From assembly GCA_904501675.1 (NCBI GenBank), contig CAJGCL010000013.1, positions 1-27,147 of the forward strand: a stretch of DNA of 27,147 nt, read 5' to 3'. The stretch's first letter is position 1, and the number at the start of each line of letters is the position of its first letter. Made by a program: the position numbers and the translations under genes. Source of the DNA: Clostridiaceae bacterium. GTDB lineage: Bacteria; Bacillota; Clostridia; Oscillospirales; Acutalibacteraceae. Below the pieces are notes generated by a model. That model did not search any database and had not been told where the DNA came from. It saw only the letters and a program-made list of their open reading frames with translations. Below, piece after piece: positions 9,309-16,066 of the stretch.

Positions 9309-9424
9309 ATGATATCATTATAATTGTGGATTTGTATTCCTCCACAACACAGGGAGGGTGTAATTGGGCGTATTTCCAATTTGTTTCTGTGCAGCAAAAG
9401 CCCAAGCGGCATTACACCTTCCCA
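9309..9424 (+). repeat. Cluster of three dyad-symmetry elements
   Basis: Three elements follow each other. The first is the perfect palindrome atgatatcat (9309-9318). The second is a 7-bp hairpin, ttgtgga (9324-9330) with tccacaa (9341-9347). The third is a long inverted repeat: gggagggtgtaat (9352-9364) pairs with attacaccttccc (9411-9423) with one G-U, and tgggc (9365-9369) pairs with gccca (9400-9404) inside it. A T-rich stretch follows. This could be a structured small RNA, a riboregulator or a remnant of a small mobile repeat. Confidence 0.6.
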
Positions 9425-9640
9425 TTTTCTTCTTTAAGTTTTAAAAGCTAACGCAGTGGATATTAAAATATATTCTTGAAATTATTTTTATAATAGATGC
9501 ATAGTTTATGGCTAATCACCTACAAACAATAATTATAGTACTTTTTTTCTATGCGAATAGGCTTAACTTTATCAAAAGCAACAAAGCATCAACCCGAAAT
9601 TTATGCAAAACATAGAAATAATGAAAATATTAAAAAAATT

Positions 9641-9669
9641 ATGAAGTATTTAGCAAAAAACGTCATATA
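9641..9669 (+). promoter_or_regulatory. Promoter-like element shared with kwaA
   Basis: ATGAAG (9641-9646), a 17-base spacer, and CATATA (9664-9669). The block TGAAGTATT, then GC and AAA, then GTCATATA matches the element at 11067-11095 at 22 of 28 positions. It lies 88 bases upstream of the protease start. Confidence 0.55.
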
Positions 9670-9756
9670 TAAATAGAAACTGTATATAAAGTTATAGTAA
9701 TAATAAATATCTACCCTATATTCCATCAATACATTAAGTTAAAAACGGATGATTTA

Positions 9757-10986
9757 ATGACAAATAACACAAACAATAACCAACCAAAGGAACTTAAGTC
9801 TTTTTCAAGTGAAGTATTTGATTTCATCAAATACTATAAACAAAATGGTTTGATTCTTGAAGGTAAACTTAAGTGTTTTTCTTCAAAGAGGCTCATAGTC
9901 ATTAGCAACACAAAAATTGATACATATAGTGCCATTGACTACATTGTCGGATTCGACAACATCTATATTTTGCAGTATGCAAGTTATGATGATACCTACC
10001 GGGCGTATATATATTATACTCAAGATCCAAATGTTATTTCTGTTGAGCCTGATGTAGTAATCGAATTGGATAAACCCCAACTCCACAAGCAACCTAAAAT
10101 GTCATTACATGAATCAAATTTGATACATTCCTGGGGTTTTGAATACATAAAAACACAAGATGCCTTTGACTATATATTACAGAACCAAACAGTAGATGAA
10201 TTACCACAAATAGTTGTTGGTGTAATAGATGATGGTGTTGAAACAGGAAACCCTATTTTCAAAAGTAGGCTACTAAATGCACATAGTTTTGTTGGAGAAT
10301 CACCTAATCCATTTAAATCTGATATGGGACACGGTGCTAAAGTATGTAGTGTATTAATGGAAAACACTTTAGAAAATGTAAAGATTATTTCTTATAAAAT
10401 TTTCACAGAAAGAGAAACAACATTATCAATACTGCGGTTGGCGGAGATACAAGCTGAACTTGACGGTGTAGATTTTATAAATAGTAGCTATGGTATGTTT
10501 GTGAGTTTTCAGAGTAGATTACATAAAGCTTTGCAGATAGCCTCCGCTGGTAATGTGAAATGCAATATTCCTCAATACCCTGCCGCATGTGATGGTGTTA
10601 TATCTGTAGGCGGAATTACACCAGATGGTGTGTTATCTGAGACATCTACTTATGGAGATTGGGTAACAGTTGCAGCTCCAAGTGAAAATATCAAACTACC
10701 GTCAATATATGGTCTTAATGAATATATTGATTTTAGTGGAACCTCTTGTGCTGCACCATTTGTAACTGCAATTTGTGCAATGATAAAAACACAACATCCC
10801 AGCTTAAACAATGAACAGATAAAGCAGGTACTATTTAGTTCATGCAATAAAACTGATATTTCGGTTAAATACGGGATCGTTAATATGTTCAATGCAGTTA
10901 GTTATTTAGATAACGTAACACAACTAGAGCCAATAAAACAAACTGTTGATTTCACACCCACAGACGCCGAACCAGCTTTAGTTTAA
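9757..10986 (+). CDS. Subtilisin-family (S8) serine protease, cytoplasmic
   Basis: This is a 409-residue protease with a complete S8 triad: Asp158 (VIDDG), His192 (GHGAKV) and Ser330 (SGTSCAAP), plus the oxyanion Asn266 (SAGN). Residues 1-105 resemble an inhibitor-type prodomain, ending in a conserved-looking I-S-V-E-P-D segment as in I9-like propeptides. There is no signal peptide or membrane helix, so it probably acts inside the cell, which is less usual for S8 enzymes. The start is ATG 9757, with a weak ggat about 7 bases upstream. The next gene is kwaA, 143 bases on. A near-copy of the same promoter precedes both, so the protease is likely co-expressed with the Kiwa pair. Its target is unknown. 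It may cut a defence protein or an infection-made protein. Confidence 0.92.
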   Translation: MTNNTNNNQPKELKSFSSEVFDFIKYYKQNGLILEGKLKCFSSKRLIVISNTKIDTYSAIDYIVGFDNIYILQYASYDDTYRAYIYYTQDPNVISVEPDVVIELDKPQLHKQPKMSLHESNLIHSWGFEYIKTQDAFDYILQNQTVDELPQIVVGVIDDGVETGNPIFKSRLLNAHSFVGESPNPFKSDMGHGAKVCSVLMENTLENVKIISYKIFTERETTLSILRLAEIQAELDGVDFINSSYGMFVSFQSRLHKALQIASAGNVKCNIPQYPAACDGVISVGGITPDGVLSETSTYGDWVTVAAPSENIKLPSIYGLNEYIDFSGTSCAAPFVTAICAMIKTQHPSLNNEQIKQVLFSSCNKTDISVKYGIVNMFNAVSYLDNVTQLEPIKQTVDFTPTDAEPALV

Positions 10987-11066
10987 CTGATGTATAGCAA
11001 TTTTCGATAAGTTTCGCAACGCCATACTGTGTGAAAAGTAGAAAAGACAAAAAACACAAAATTTTT

Positions 11067-11095
11067 TTGAAGTATTCCGCGAAATTTGTCATATA
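11067..11095 (+). promoter_or_regulatory. Promoter upstream of kwaA
   Basis: TTGAAG (11067-11072), a 17-base spacer, and CATATA (11090-11095), with kwaA starting 34 bases later. It is closely similar to 9641-9669, including spacer bases, so the match goes beyond the -35/-10 boxes and may include an operator. Confidence 0.6.
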
Positions 11096-11129
11096 CATTT
11101 GGATGCATTTATTACAGAAAGGATAACGT

Positions 11130-11717
11130 ATGAATAACAATGATAAACCAAAGAGAAGTTTAAAAGTAAGATTTTACATTATATCATTAACACTTTTATT
11201 TATATTAGCCGCAATCGGGACAGTGGATGCACAAATATTCAGTAATGGTAAGTTTATTGGTTTATATAACATTTTGCTTAATAACATTATTCCTTTGATA
11301 TTTATAATTTGTGCCATTATATCTGCTTCTTTATGCTTTTTAATACGATTTAAATTTAAGGGTTCGTTGAACCCTAGTTATAAGGTTACCTCTATAAAAA
11401 ATGAAAATTTTGAGGTTATGACTTTTTTAGCAACATATATTATTCCGCTTGCTTGCATTAATTTAGTAGAAACAAAATACTTAATCATTTTTATTATTTT
11501 AGTTGTTATTTTAGGTGTATTTGTAACAAAAATGAATTTGTATATGGCTAACCCTACACTTTCATTGTTAGGTTATAAATTATATTCAATAACTGTTGAT
11601 GATCCAAAAATCACCGATAATGTTTTTGTTATAACACGAGATGAAATAAATGCAGATGACAAAATTGAGTGGTTAGAGCTAGATGCCAATAGATGGTTTG
11701 TAAGAAAGGAAAGATAA
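11130..11717 (+). CDS. kwaA: Kiwa anti-phage membrane protein KwaA
   Basis: This is a 195-residue protein with four predicted membrane helices (about 14-33, 47-72, 95-112, 116-135) and a cytoplasmic tail (about 140-195). Its length and four-helix layout, and the DUF4868 gene that starts 1 base after its stop, fit KwaA. From knowledge of the family, KwaA forms the membrane part of the Kiwa complex and is thought to sense phage attack at the envelope while holding KwaB. The start is ATG 11130 with aaagga at 11118-11123, and the promoter is at 11067-11095. KwaA diverges quickly, so the call rests on topology and the partner as much as on sequence. Confidence 0.78.
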   Translation: MNNNDKPKRSLKVRFYIISLTLLFILAAIGTVDAQIFSNGKFIGLYNILLNNIIPLIFIICAIISASLCFLIRFKFKGSLNPSYKVTSIKNENFEVMTFLATYIIPLACINLVETKYLIIFIILVVILGVFVTKMNLYMANPTLSLLGYKLYSITVDDPKITDNVFVITRDEINADDKIEWLELDANRWFVRKER

Positions 11718-11718
11718 T

Positions 11719-12675
11719 ATGAATGTAAATGATTTAAAAAATAGATTATCTGAGGTTTTAAACGAAACAGCCTCTATAAATCTATTTTTTGTATTAAAAA
11801 CAGATGAGGATTTAGTAGTAAAAAAAGCTGACCTTGATGGTGGTGATACAACTACTGAACTGAATCAAATGTTTCGACAACGAATTCAAATGATGATGGA
11901 TAATGATGAATTAAGCGTTATCAGTTTGTCGACAGCAGATGAAAGAATGAATGCAGTATATGAATACGACTATGATTCATACCCCGATACAATGTCTTTC
12001 ATCACAAATTTTGATATACATAACATTACTGCTATTCAAAATTTTAATTTTTCAACAGATTCTTTTAAAGATTTGATGGGATATCTTGTTTATATAGGTG
12101 ATATGAAACAAGGAATTCTTTGCTTTAAGAAACACTATCCTTTCTCTTTAATAAAGAGAGATTCGTTCCTTATGTATAAACGACATGAGCGTTTAACTAA
12201 ATTAGAAAACGAGGATATTTTAAGATTAAATAATGATATTCACTTGTTTATGATTGACGGAACTATGTTTGTTTGCGATGTAAAAACTATTGAATCTTAT
12301 TTAGGATTTGAAGATTTAGTTAGACACAAAGCAACTGAAGCAATTGAAAGCATACGAGATATCGGTCTGCTTGAAAATGTAGATATATTAAGTGAAGCTG
12401 CCGAAGATATGTCTTTTTCCCGTAAATTATCAAAACTTGACGGACAATCCTTAATCATCACAAACGGCATACCTAATCATAAAGTAATTAACTTTTCAAA
12501 AACACATCCCGGTTTACGTGATAAATTCAAATACACAGAAGATGATTCACAAATTATATTGGATTCTAAAAAATCACAAAAAGCTTTTCTTAAATTGCTT
12601 AATGATGACTTTTTAATATCTGAACTAACAGAACAGCCATACGATTCATTAGCAAAGGACAAAATAACAGTTTAA
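11719..12675 (+). CDS. kwaB: Kiwa anti-phage effector KwaB (DUF4868)
   Basis: This is a 318-residue soluble protein with the look of the DUF4868 family, which is KwaB. Features are an N-terminal segment (LSEVLNETASINLFFVLK), a central block around residues 130-190 (QGILCFKKHYP; NNDIHLFMIDGTMFVCD) and the helical region after it. KwaB binds DNA and works with KwaA to stop phage DNA replication and late expression. It starts 1 base after the kwaA stop with aaggaaag as RBS, so the two are translated together. Length is normal for the family and the frame is intact. The gene ends at a hairpin shared with the site at 15965. The main uncertainty is that the call is made by eye. Confidence 0.8.
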   Translation: MNVNDLKNRLSEVLNETASINLFFVLKTDEDLVVKKADLDGGDTTTELNQMFRQRIQMMMDNDELSVISLSTADERMNAVYEYDYDSYPDTMSFITNFDIHNITAIQNFNFSTDSFKDLMGYLVYIGDMKQGILCFKKHYPFSLIKRDSFLMYKRHERLTKLENEDILRLNNDIHLFMIDGTMFVCDVKTIESYLGFEDLVRHKATEAIESIRDIGLLENVDILSEAAEDMSFSRKLSKLDGQSLIITNGIPNHKVINFSKTHPGLRDKFKYTEDDSQIILDSKKSQKAFLKLLNDDFLISELTEQPYDSLAKDKITV

Positions 12676-12682
12676 TTAAATG

Positions 12683-12711
12683 AAGGATAATATCTGATTA
12701 TCCTTTAAAAG
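12683..12711. repeat. Left hairpin/direct repeat next to the integrase, possible att site
   Basis: A 9-bp stem, aaggataat (12683-12691) with attatcctt (12697-12705), and a 5-base loop. Bases 12698-12711 (ttatcctttaaaag) are identical to 15978-15991. It lies between convergent kwaB and the recombinase, so it could be a two-way terminator. The same sequence at the far end of the integrase segment makes an attachment site possible. Confidence 0.5.
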
Positions 12712-12755
12712 AGAAAAAACCTCCCACACAGCAATTGTGCAGAAGGTATTTGTAA

Positions 12756-13658
12756 TCAGAGTATTATCTTGTTTCTTGGATGTTTTTCTTCAAGAAGCTT
12801 ATGTATCTTGTTTGTACTGATGTGAGTATAGATTTGGGTTGTTGAAATTGAACTGTGGCCAAGCAGTTGTTGAATATACCTAATATCTACATCTTCATCA
12901 TGCAGAGCCGTAGCAAAGGTGTGACGGAACATATGAGGCGTTATGTGTTGCGTTACACCGGCTGCGCAGGCATAGTTATTTACCATATTTCTTATTGACT
13001 GTTCGGACAACCTGTTTCCTAAACGGTTGGTAAACATATAGCTTGATGCTTTATTTTGAGTGTTTATATATTCAGTTAAGAGTTTTAGAACAGATTCATT
13101 TGTTAGGCACATTATTCTTTCCTTTGAACCTTTACCGAATATCCTAATTGTACCATCTATTAAATTGATGTCATTAACAGACAAGTGTGAAATCTCAGAT
13201 ACACGCATTCCCGTTGAAAATAACATTTCTAAAATTAGTACATCTCGTAATCTTGTTTTTCTTTGAACAACTGTTTTACTGTCCTCTTTTTGATTATAGG
13301 AAAAAACTAAAATGTTTTTTATATCATTTAGAGAAATAGTTTTAGGTAGTACAATTGGTTCTTTATATTTGATTTTTATTTTGTGAAATGGATTATATTC
13401 TATGATATCCTCCATTTCCAAATATCTATAAAAGGCTTTCAAACACGCTATTTTTCTTTTTGCGCTTTTAGGACTGTATGCTTTATATAAATGGTCGATG
13501 TATGTGGTCATACACTCTTTAGAAAGCCAGTCCAAATCATTGGCATATTCTTGATATTGTTTTAAATCAATCTTATATGCCTTTATTGTCAGTTTGCTTA
13601 AGCCTTTGAGATTTTCGCAAACTGCAACATAGTTGTTAATTTCAGATTGTAAACTCAC
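12756..13658 (-). CDS. Tyrosine recombinase/integrase (XerC/D-like)
   Basis: This is a 300-residue tyrosine recombinase. It has an N-terminal SAM-like DNA-binding domain (about 5-85) and a catalytic domain with every expected residue: Arg152 (STGMR), Lys176 (FGKGSK), His242 and Arg245 (HMFRH), His268 (LLGH) and Tyr277 (IYTH). It cuts and rejoins DNA at short sites with paired half-sites. I chose GTG at 13658 because GGAGG lies 8 bases upstream; a TTG at 13664 would be too close. It is alone on the minus strand between plus-strand cargo genes. Its 3' end is next to a hairpin repeated at 15965, so it may move a local 3.3-kb cassette rather than the whole conjugative element. Confidence 0.95.
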   Translation of the reverse strand: MSLQSEINNYVAVCENLKGLSKLTIKAYKIDLKQYQEYANDLDWLSKECMTTYIDHLYKAYSPKSAKRKIACLKAFYRYLEMEDIIEYNPFHKIKIKYKEPIVLPKTISLNDIKNILVFSYNQKEDSKTVVQRKTRLRDVLILEMLFSTGMRVSEISHLSVNDINLIDGTIRIFGKGSKERIMCLTNESVLKLLTEYINTQNKASSYMFTNRLGNRLSEQSIRNMVNNYACAAGVTQHITPHMFRHTFATALHDEDVDIRYIQQLLGHSSISTTQIYTHISTNKIHKLLEEKHPRNKIIL

Positions 13659-13817
13659 TGACAAAACCTCCGTTTTTTATGTAATTATGACGGTTTAATC
13701 TTGTCTTGTCGAGTATGTATAAATGAAATTTAACGAATGCTTAATAGTTTTTATGCTCACTCAAAAGCATTACAAAAATCATGGAGCAAAAAAAATATTG
13801 GTGGGAGAAACACAGTA

Positions 13818-14369
13818 ATGAAAAACAAATACATTAAAAATCGTGGATTTCTTGTTAGTGAATACTTTTACTCAAAACAAGTAAAAGAAAAATCATCCTT
13901 AGATAGAATTGTTCTTACAAGAAAAACTATTGATAACTTTTACGCAAATATTATAGCAGATGGACCCAATTTACTTTTTTTGAAACTAAAACATGCTGAA
14001 AAGATTATGAAATTTTCAGAACTTAGTTTCAAAAACATTTCACTTCCATATATAAGTGCTTGTATTTCAGCTACGATAAGTCTAATTGTTTCCTATACAA
14101 CAAATATAAGTAGTAAGCTAACTGATATAAACAATATATTCCAATATATTGGCGTTTTATTAGCGTACATTATAACTATTGTTCTTATCGTTGTACCAAT
14201 AGGCTTTATTATATGTCTAATTTTACGAAATGTAATAAAAAATAGTAGTAAAGATTATTTTGTGTACATATTACCTTACGAAATAAAGGTGATAAGAAAA
14301 ACATTAGATAGGCTAATAGAGGAATCAGGCCTTGATACAGATTTAAAATTCAATCAAAATAAAGGGTAA
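13818..14369 (+). CDS. Two-helix membrane protein, unknown
   Basis: This is a 183-residue protein that I do not recognise. A basic N-terminal part (about 1-70) is followed by two membrane helices (about 76-95 and 110-138) and a cytoplasmic tail (about 145-183). I chose ATG at 13818, where gggaga lies 9 bases upstream; the frame extends left to 13737 but without an RBS. The next gene starts 40 bases on in the same direction and also encodes a two-helix protein, so they form a pair. Both lie inside the segment bounded by the 14-bp repeats, beside an integrase and a methyltransferase, which fits a small accessory or defence cassette. Confidence 0.72.
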   Translation: MKNKYIKNRGFLVSEYFYSKQVKEKSSLDRIVLTRKTIDNFYANIIADGPNLLFLKLKHAEKIMKFSELSFKNISLPYISACISATISLIVSYTTNISSKLTDINNIFQYIGVLLAYIITIVLIVVPIGFIICLILRNVIKNSSKDYFVYILPYEIKVIRKTLDRLIEESGLDTDLKFNQNKG

Positions 14370-14385
14370 CTAATAATTATCCTTG
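14366..14385. repeat. Diverged third copy of the GGATAA hairpin
   Basis: Sequence gggtaa...ttatcctt directly after the 183-residue gene resembles the hairpins at 12683 and 15965 (about 18 of 26 positions by eye against the right copy). It can form a short stem with a G-T pair. Confidence 0.35.
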
Positions 14386-14409
14386 ATTATTGAGGAGGCA
14401 CCAATTAAT

Positions 14410-15180
14410 ATGAAAAAATTTGCATCAAAAAAACAAATAGTTTTATTAATTATTAGCCCGATTCTTTCAATTGTTTCTTTTGTTTTAACATATTTATTAG
14501 ATCCTTTGAAATATGCATCTCAATCTGCTTTGGCGGCAATACCAGCATTTTTACTATCAATAATAATTTTAATAATTGGACAAAATATAAACACTCATAA
14601 TGAAGTGGAAAAAGTTTCTGCTGACTCGGAACGTCTTTCTGAAACCGTAAAAAACTATTTACATGTAACCAAACTTGGTACTCCTAAAAGTGCATGGGAA
14701 TACATAATTAATAGGTTGCCCGTTCTTGAGTATGTGCAAAATACTTCATTTAATTTTGAAGATGAAAAAGACCAAACAAATGAACGATTATATGATGGTA
14801 ATATATATCAACAGTCTTTTTCTAAGATAGCAAAACAGGTAAACCACGGTTTGGTGTGGAAAGATATTGGAGATTTATCAGCTTTAGAACGATTCAGAAA
14901 AATAGATAGTTATGTATCAGAAAAGAACAAACGAAATTACCAATTTAAATTAATAACACAATCCGAACCACAAATTGGGTTTATCATATTAACTTACTTA
15001 GATGGTACAACAGAAGTTTTATTTAATTGGGATTTCAGAGATATTCCGCAAGATCCTGTTGTGCTTTTATCAAGAGATCTTGAGATTATAAATATGTTTG
15101 CCGCACAATACAAAGGTTTATGGCGTGTCGGTGTTAACGATTATGATAGTATGGCCACTAGATCAACTTCAAAGAAGTAA
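14410..15180 (+). CDS. Two-helix membrane protein with cytoplasmic domain, unknown
   Basis: This is a 256-residue protein. The start is ATG 14410 with gaggagg at 14392-14398; a TTG at 14383 precedes the RBS and is unlikely. Two membrane helices (about 8-30 and 41-59) are followed by a coiled, charged linker and a soluble domain (about 95-250). The domain has regular strand patterns (FKLITQSEPQIGFIILTYLD; TTEVLFNWDF) and ends near LWRVG. The layout (2TM plus a sensor-like domain) recalls phospholipase-D-like regulatory domains in conflict systems, but no HKD motif is present and the family is not recognised. Its 3' end overlaps the oppositely directed methyltransferase by 40 bases. Confidence 0.75.
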   Translation: MKKFASKKQIVLLIISPILSIVSFVLTYLLDPLKYASQSALAAIPAFLLSIIILIIGQNINTHNEVEKVSADSERLSETVKNYLHVTKLGTPKSAWEYIINRLPVLEYVQNTSFNFEDEKDQTNERLYDGNIYQQSFSKIAKQVNHGLVWKDIGDLSALERFRKIDSYVSEKNKRNYQFKLITQSEPQIGFIILTYLDGTTEVLFNWDFRDIPQDPVVLLSRDLEIINMFAAQYKGLWRVGVNDYDSMATRSTSKK

Positions 15181-15935
15181 CGATTCGATAATTGGTCGCC
15201 CTGATTAATCCATTTTTTAAGTTTTGTTGCTGATGTTTCTGATAGATTTTGGAGTGTCCAATCAAGTGTTCCGTTGTAATACGGAATAAAAGATTCTGGG
15301 AATGGACTTGTTCTCTCAAACAATTCAAAACTACATTTAATATTTGTATAATTAGATCTATAGATTGAGGAAAATGTTCTATCTAAATCATAATGCTTGA
15401 ATTTTTGACTACCTTCTGTAGAAAGTCTTAAATCGCTTTCCATTTTTTGTCGTTCTGCTGTTGGCATAGGTCCGAAACGAATTGATGCACCATCATATTG
15501 ACGGACAATCAATTTCCCTTTTGGGACTCTGTTTGATAATATATTAAGAAAATCATCAAGATTTTGAATGTATGGAAAAACATTAAATGCTAAAGTTATA
15601 TCACTAGATGGTATTCTGCAAACATCTTTTTCTAAATCCATCCTTAAAAAGGTAACCTTTCTTTTCCATTTTTTGCTTTTTTCTAAAGCAATTCTTAAAA
15701 CCTCATCATCAGCATCTATTCCGATAAACTCACAATCTTCTGGCATGTATTCATTTAATACTTCCAACCAAAGTCCCGTAGCACAGCCTAAATCAACAAT
15801 ACTTTTTGGGGTTAATTCAGCCAACATTTTAGCAAATGCTATTCTCTCTGGAAGTTTGGCATTATGGTGGGCTTGTAACCAATTGGCGTTAGCTAATGGT
15901 TTGCCAACTGAATTTTCTTGAGTGTTCATAATCAT
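15141..15935 (-). CDS. Class I SAM-dependent methyltransferase
   Basis: This is a 264-residue protein with a Rossmann-type methyltransferase fold: motif I VDLGCATG (about 47-54), the acidic motif II region FIGIDADDE, and motif-III-like segments after it (FLRMDLEKD; LAFNVFPYI). The C-terminal third has no catalytic signature of a DNA methylase (no NPPY or DPPY), so a small-molecule, lipid or protein substrate is likelier. The start is ATG 15935 or the second ATG at 15929; the RBS is weak (agataggcg). It is convergent with the membrane-protein pair and overlaps its end by 40 bases. The divergent upstream region contains the right 14-bp repeat. Confidence 0.88.
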   Translation of the reverse strand: MIMNTQENSVGKPLANANWLQAHHNAKLPERIAFAKMLAELTPKSIVDLGCATGLWLEVLNEYMPEDCEFIGIDADDEVLRIALEKSKKWKRKVTFLRMDLEKDVCRIPSSDITLAFNVFPYIQNLDDFLNILSNRVPKGKLIVRQYDGASIRFGPMPTAERQKMESDLRLSTEGSQKFKHYDLDRTFSSIYRSNYTNIKCSFELFERTSPFPESFIPYYNGTLDWTLQNLSETSATKLKKWINQGDQLSNRYFFEVDLVAILS

Positions 15936-15964
15936 ATCGCCTATCTTTCTAACATTACTTTAAT

Positions 15965-15991
15965 GGATAATTATTAGTTATCCTTTAAAAG
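15965..15991. repeat. Right hairpin/direct repeat, possible att site
   Basis: ggataa (15965-15970) pairs with ttatcc (15978-15983). The 14 bases 15978-15991 repeat 12698-12711 exactly, and the whole 27-base element matches the left copy at 22 positions. It lies between two divergent genes, where a terminator is not expected, so a recombination or operator site is a better reading. Confidence 0.5.
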
Positions 15992-16004
15992 GAGAATGAT
16001 TTAT

Positions 16005-16033
16005 TTTACTTTTGTATTTATTCATTATATAAT
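16005..16033 (+). promoter_or_regulatory. Promoter of the DUF3800 gene
   Basis: TTTACT (16005-16010), a 17-base spacer and a perfect TATAAT (16028-16033), 34 bases before the start codon. RBS cggagg lies just upstream of the ATG. Confidence 0.7.
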
Positions 16034-16066
16034 AAAAATAATTGAAACAATTCGGAGGCTAGTACA

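Larger units (their letters stand above)
9158..9756. other. 600-base noncoding stretch before the S8 protease
   Basis: No supportable gene is seen. It holds the terminator at 9207-9249, the dyad cluster at 9309-9424 and the promoter-like element at 9641-9669. The remainder (9425-9640) is very AT-rich with no clear signal. Confidence 0.6.

Noticed and set aside
9215..9451. 78-codon open frame on the plus strand
   Set aside because: It runs through a strong terminator and a long inverted repeat, has no RBS and has an unlikely composition.
11000..11030. Weak hairpin after the protease gene
   Set aside because: The stem is short and lacks a T-run, so it was not called a terminator.
13659..13664. 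TTG start for the recombinase
   Set aside because: It lies only a few bases from GGAGG; the GTG at 13658 has proper spacing.
13737..13817. Longer start for the 183-residue membrane protein
   Set aside because: There is no RBS at 13737, and the ATG at 13818 has gggaga at good spacing.
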